A stretch of 64,000 nucleotides of DNA from Cyclobacteriaceae bacterium (lineage in GTDB: Bacteria; Bacteroidota; Bacteroidia; Cytophagales; Cyclobacteriaceae). Shown here in pieces: positions 60,650 to 64,000 of this stretch; position 1 is the stretch's first letter; each line of letters begins with the position of its first letter. Under the pieces are notes generated by a model. It was not told where the DNA came from and did not search any database. It worked only from the letters and a program-made list of their open reading frames with translations. Made by a program: the position numbers and the translations under genes. The stretch is taken from the NCBI GenBank assembly GCA_028284125.1, contig JANQSI010000001.1:186001-250000 (forward strand), written 5' to 3'.

Positions 60650-60740
60650 GAAGACCCTGAAACAAGTTCAGGGTGATTTTCTTAACTATCGTACAAACCT
60701 GGAGCCCCGAGTCATACTGTCCCAATAGCTATCGAGACCA
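60650..60740. repeat. Degenerate dispersed-repeat segment
   Basis: Contains a perfect hairpin ACCCTGAA-ACAAG-TTCAGGGT (60654-60674) and an imperfect palindrome TGTCCCAATAGCTATCGAGA CCA (60718-60740). Both resemble common Bacteroidota intergenic repeats; this copy is degraded. It fills the 258-base gap between trhO and the third PadR gene. Confidence 0.5.
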
Positions 60741-60805
60741 GCATCCTTCAAAGAAAAATCATAACTAATTCATTCAGCTAAACCTTCGTGACAAATTGCC
60801 GTTCT

Positions 60806-60835
60806 TACATTTGTTTTTTGATTACAAAACAAATG
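60806..60835 (+). promoter_or_regulatory. Candidate promoter and PadR operator overlapping the start codon
   Basis: TACATTTG (60806-60813) is an exact -7 element. The perfect inverted repeat CATTTGTTTT (60808-60817) / AAAACAAATG (60826-60835), spacer 8, overlaps it and ends on the ATG of the PadR gene. The core ATTTGTTT-N10-AAACAAAT matches the site upstream of the PadR gene at 18818. Confidence 0.6.
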
Positions 60836-61150
60836 AATAGAACCTTTATTAGTGAACTTGAAGAACTGGTTTTATTGTCCGTAGGAGTTCTTTATCCCGA
60901 AGCTTACGCTTACAGCATCAGGCTAGAAATCAAAGCACAGATTGGCAAATCACTTTCTCTTGCTTCAGTACACACTGTCCTTTATCGATTGGAAAAAGAG
61001 GGTTTATTGAAATCAGAACTAGGCGGAAAAAGTGAGAAAAGAGGAGGCCGAAGCAAGCGATTGTTTTCATTAACTCAGCAAGGTGAAAAAACAGTTCATG
61101 ACATACACAGTGTCCGACAAGCGATGTGGGCTCGTATGCAATCCACTTAA
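60833..61150 (+). CDS. PadR family transcriptional regulator
   Basis: A 105-residue PadR winged helix: ISELEELVLLSVGVLYPEAYAYSIRLEIK, recognition helix ASVHTVLYRLEKEGLL, wing KRGGRSKRLFSLTQQGEKTV. The frame extends to a GTG at 60788, but homology with the other two PadR proteins begins at the ATG at 60833. It lies three bases before a prefix-domain permease gene. If the inverted repeat is its operator, bound protein would also block its own start codon region in DNA. Confidence 0.9.
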   Translation: MNRTFISELEELVLLSVGVLYPEAYAYSIRLEIKAQIGKSLSLASVHTVLYRLEKEGLLKSELGGKSEKRGGRSKRLFSLTQQGEKTVHDIHSVRQAMWARMQST

Positions 61151-61153
61151 AGA

Positions 61154-63802
61154 ATGGAAATCAATCAGCCACCAAAGCGACCTCAACAATTACTAACCTG
61201 GTTTTGCAAGGACGAGTGGGTTGATGAGCTATTGGGAGATTTAGAAGAGGAATTCAAAGACAATGTGAACGAAAAAGGAAGAAATAGAGCAATACTCTCC
61301 TATTACAAACAGGTCATTTTACTACTAAGACCACACATTTTAAAACGAAAAGAAAGGACACCGAGCATGTTTAGAAATTACATCAAATCCGCTTACCGAA
61401 GTTTATTGAAAAACAAAGCCTACAGCATCATCAACATCTCAGGATTGACAGTAGGAATTGCTTGTTGTCTGTTGATTTCATTGTATGTGCATGATGAAAT
61501 GTCCTACGACAAATTTTTCAAGGACAGTGACCGGATTTATCGTGTGGCGCTGGAAAGAGTGTATCCGACAAACACCCGTTTCTTTGGTTCTTCTCCAGTC
61601 AACATGGCTCCCACCCTCTTGGAAAATTATCCGGAAGTAGAAGAAGCTGGAAGACTTCATCGGCTCTTTTTCCAAAATGAAATTGTGGTAGCTATTGGAG
61701 AAAAAACCTTCATTGAGGATGAATACCTATTCGCAGATAACAATTTTTTCAATGTCTTTTCATTTGAGTTTATTGAAGGAAATCCTAATACAGCGCTAGA
61801 TGCATTTAACAAAGTAGTTCTGACCAAATCGACTGCCAAGCGATTTTTTGGAGGTGAACCCGCCTTAAACAAAACCTATCAGATTGATACTTCCAGCTAC
61901 ATCATTTCAGGAGTTATTGAAGATGTACCAGTGAATTCACACATGGCCTTTGATATACTGGGCTCAATCGATGCGCTTCCATTTTTGGTACAGGCAGCAG
62001 AATCCAACAGTTGGATCAACCCATGGCTGTTCACCTACATAAAATTGGGAGAAGGAGTTAGTCAAAATGAATTTGAATCCAAACTACCAGAAATGGTTGA
62101 AACGTACGGAATGGCTAGTATTTTGAGCCTTCTTAATATCAGCGCTGAAGACTATCCCGAATCTGGAAACGACTTTAAATACTTCCTCCAGCCAGTAGAA
62201 GACATTCACTTGAAATCCAATCTTTCAGTAGAAATAAGACCAAACAGTGATATCACTTATGTCTATTTATTGATTGCGGTTGTTGGATTTATTCTAATCA
62301 TTTCCTGTATCAATTTTATCAACCTTGCTACTGCACGCTCAGCAGAACGAGCCAAAGAAGTGGGTGTACGAAAAGTATTGGGGAGCAGACGCGCATTGTT
62401 GATCAGGCAATTCCTGACAGAATCCAACTTAATTTCATTCATTGCTTTGGCGTTATCCATCGGCCTCACTATCCTGGTCTTACCAAAATTCAATGGGTTA
62501 GTTGAAAAAGAGCTAAGTCTTCAGGTGATTACTGATCCTATGGTAGCGCTTGGGCTTTTGGCAGGCATCCTTTTCATCGGTACGCTTGCCGGTTTGTACC
62601 CTGCATTAGTGATTTCCTCCATTAACTCTGCATTAGTGTTGAAAGGAAAATACAACACCAGTTCCAAGGGAGTGTGGCTAAGAAATTCACTAATTGTTTT
62701 CCAATTTTTTATCTCCATAAGCATGATCTCTGGGATGTTAATGTTGAACAAACAAATGCGCTTCATGGAAAATAAACAGCTTGGTTTCAACAAGGAAAAT
62801 GTGATCGCAATTGATCAAGCGCAGGAGTTGGGTCAACGTCAGCAAGCATTCAAAAATGAACTTCTAAATCTAGAAGGTGTGGAAAAAGTTAGCTACTCCT
62901 TTGCACTTCCGGGAAATTTCATTGGGAACTTAATTGTAAATTCAGAGGATCCTGACATCCCACAGGTAAGGACTTTTACTGTTAGCGTAGATGATGATTA
63001 CATTCAAACGTTGGAAATGGAGATAGTGGCGGGAAGGGCATTTTCACCTGATTTTAGCGATTCGCTAAACGTAATCGTAAATGAAACTGCGGCTTTTTTG
63101 CTTGGATACGACGATCCTGTTGGCAGAAAAATATACAACCCAAGTCCAGGTTCTAATCAAAGCCCTGAACTTACTATCGTTGGTGTGGTTAAGGATTATC
63201 ACCATCAATCGCTTCATTCAGAGATACCACCAATGATCATGTTCAATGTACCTCAGCAGGCCACTTTGCCCAGGATTGGAATAAAGGTGAGTGGGAACAA
63301 TAATTTGTCCCTTCTAAAAAACATTGAAGATCGATGGAAAGCTTTTGACATTGAGCGACCTATTTCTTATGGCTTCCTGGAAGATCGATTAAGTGCACTT
63401 TATGAGTCTGATCAGCAAACTGGGAAAATATTCACGCTTTTCACAGCAGTAACTATTATCATGGCATGCGTCGGATTATTTGGATTAGCAGCTTACGTTA
63501 CTCAACAACGAACGAAAGAAATTGGTGTGAGAAAAGTACTTGGTGCTTCTATTGGAAATATCATCCTGCTTCTCTCGGTCAACTTTACCAAACTGATTCT
63601 GCTGTCATTCCTAATTTCAGTTCCACTTGTCTATTTCGGGATCGGTGAATGGCTGGGAAGTTTTGCTTATCACACCAACATTGATCCTTTGACCTTGCTC
63701 GGAGCTGGTATTCTAACCATCATCCTTGCCTGGCTTACGATCAGCTATTATTCCATTAAGATTGCGATGCTTAATCCTGTGAATAGCTTGAGAAGCGAAT
63801 AA
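61154..63802 (+). CDS. FtsX/MacB-type ABC permease with prefix domain
   Basis: An 882-residue permease: prefix domain near 8-70 (QLLTWFCKDEWVDELLGDLEEEF), then two FtsX units with periplasmic MacB_PCD-like domains. Coupling motifs: KEVGVRKVLGS near 399 and KEIGVRKVLGA near 789. It shares the architecture of the other three permeases in the window but is less similar to the tandem pair than they are to each other. No ATPase gene follows. It is the second gene of the third PadR module. Confidence 0.88.
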   Translation: MEINQPPKRPQQLLTWFCKDEWVDELLGDLEEEFKDNVNEKGRNRAILSYYKQVILLLRPHILKRKERTPSMFRNYIKSAYRSLLKNKAYSIINISGLTVGIACCLLISLYVHDEMSYDKFFKDSDRIYRVALERVYPTNTRFFGSSPVNMAPTLLENYPEVEEAGRLHRLFFQNEIVVAIGEKTFIEDEYLFADNNFFNVFSFEFIEGNPNTALDAFNKVVLTKSTAKRFFGGEPALNKTYQIDTSSYIISGVIEDVPVNSHMAFDILGSIDALPFLVQAAESNSWINPWLFTYIKLGEGVSQNEFESKLPEMVETYGMASILSLLNISAEDYPESGNDFKYFLQPVEDIHLKSNLSVEIRPNSDITYVYLLIAVVGFILIISCINFINLATARSAERAKEVGVRKVLGSRRALLIRQFLTESNLISFIALALSIGLTILVLPKFNGLVEKELSLQVITDPMVALGLLAGILFIGTLAGLYPALVISSINSALVLKGKYNTSSKGVWLRNSLIVFQFFISISMISGMLMLNKQMRFMENKQLGFNKENVIAIDQAQELGQRQQAFKNELLNLEGVEKVSYSFALPGNFIGNLIVNSEDPDIPQVRTFTVSVDDDYIQTLEMEIVAGRAFSPDFSDSLNVIVNETAAFLLGYDDPVGRKIYNPSPGSNQSPELTIVGVVKDYHHQSLHSEIPPMIMFNVPQQATLPRIGIKVSGNNNLSLLKNIEDRWKAFDIERPISYGFLEDRLSALYESDQQTGKIFTLFTAVTIIMACVGLFGLAAYVTQQRTKEIGVRKVLGASIGNIILLLSVNFTKLILLSFLISVPLVYFGIGEWLGSFAYHTNIDPLTLLGAGILTIILAWLTISYYSIKIAMLNPVNSLRSE

Positions 63803-63853
63803 GGGAGATTTAAGATTTTTGGTTCTTGGATTAAGAGATTTCAGACTCAACTA

Positions 63854-64000
63854 CTACTTAAACATTGCCTCAAAAGCTCTCCGGATTTCTGTAGCAGCTT
63901 CGTTGAGATGAATTTTGGCGTGCTCCCATTTTTCGCCACTGCTTGAAGAATAGTCTTTGAAGTCCTCTTCGAGTTTATCCTTTTTCTTTTTTAGATCCTG
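63854..64000 (-). CDS. Coiled-coil hypothetical protein, 5' part outside window
   Basis: The minus-strand frame is open from the window edge to a TAG at 63854-63856; 48 C-terminal residues are visible. They are highly charged and helical (QDLKKKKDKLEEDFKDYSSS, then WEHAKIHLNEAATEIRRAFEAMFK). The Trp-containing amphipathic ending resembles small stress-response coiled-coil proteins of the sll1863-like type, but too little is visible to assign a family. Confidence 0.55.
   Translation of the reverse strand, partial: QDLKKKKDKLEEDFKDYSSSSGEKWEHAKIHLNEAATEIRRAFEAMFK

Noticed and set aside
1-64000. CRISPR arrays, rRNA or tRNA genes, transposases, prophage genes
   Set aside because: None seen: no regularly spaced repeats, no cloverleaf-like intergenic segments and no mobile-element proteins were recognised by eye; a tRNA scan would be the decisive check.

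Overview
This 64 kb window is ordinary chromosome from a member of the Bacteroidota, most likely a marine-type Cytophagales. The evidence is the gene content: a PorT-type type IX secretion barrel, DUF5606, DUF2851, DUF4197 and DUF6588 proteins, FtsX permeases carrying an N-terminal prefix domain, a quinone-dependent dihydroorotate dehydrogenase, and MenG/UbiE. Base composition is AT-rich, Shine-Dalgarno sequences are mostly absent, and several genes are preceded by the Bacteroidota -7 promoter element TAnnTTTG. I found no rRNA, tRNA, CRISPR array, transposase or prophage.

Layout. 1-8.2 kb: the tail of a propeller/Y_Y_Y membrane protein, an EF-hand protein, a DUF4197 lipoprotein, CinA, a 2-oxoacid dehydrogenase E2 subunit, then a lipoprotein / ECF sigma / membrane-tethered beta-barrel operon on the minus strand. 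8.4-15.8 kb: an LpxR-like outer-membrane protein, a two-domain M16 peptidase, an SDR enzyme, a second ECF sigma factor with an overlapping membrane protein, and a serine hydrolase. 15.9-21.1 kb: a PadR regulator with an FtsX permease, then DinB, YigZ and TPR genes with coupled starts and stops. 21.2-24.9 kb: a small surface-glycan group (GNAT/FemAB-like protein, GT4, FkbM-like methyltransferase, GT2). 25.0-30.7 kb: a second PadR regulator followed by two tandem paralogous permeases. 30.8-32.8 kb: an AraC regulator, an AhpD-like protein and a cupredoxin.

32.8-48.7 kb is mostly housekeeping: RsgA, a lipoprotein plus DUF6588 pair, LMW-PTP with a fructosamine-kinase-like protein, aspartate kinase, fructose-bisphosphatase, a thioesterase, DUF5606, EngB, MenG, PorT, an SDR, saccharopine dehydrogenase, RNase HI and MarC. 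48.7-60.6 kb: AroQ, XerD, PyrD, FtsK, LolA, an RRM protein, PyrF, DUF2851, a polytopic membrane protein, a NeuD-like acetyltransferase, a four-helix-bundle protein flanked by inverted repeats, and TrhO. 60.8-63.8 kb: a third PadR/permease module. The window closes inside a minus-strand coiled-coil gene.

Two gene systems stand out. (1) Three PadR + prefix-domain FtsX permease modules hold four large permeases and no ATPase gene. Two of the three PadR genes are preceded by near-identical perfect inverted repeats with the core ATTTGTTT-N10/11-AAACAAAT, which are candidate autoregulatory operators. (2) A lipoprotein / ECF sigma / protein operon whose last product appears to have a cytoplasmic N-terminus, one membrane helix, a long linker and a C-terminal beta-barrel in one chain, so it could carry a signal across the whole envelope. 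Several intergenic regions hold degenerate palindromic repeats. Genes are packed tightly: many convergent neighbours overlap at their 3' ends, and one divergent pair shares bases between its two start codons.
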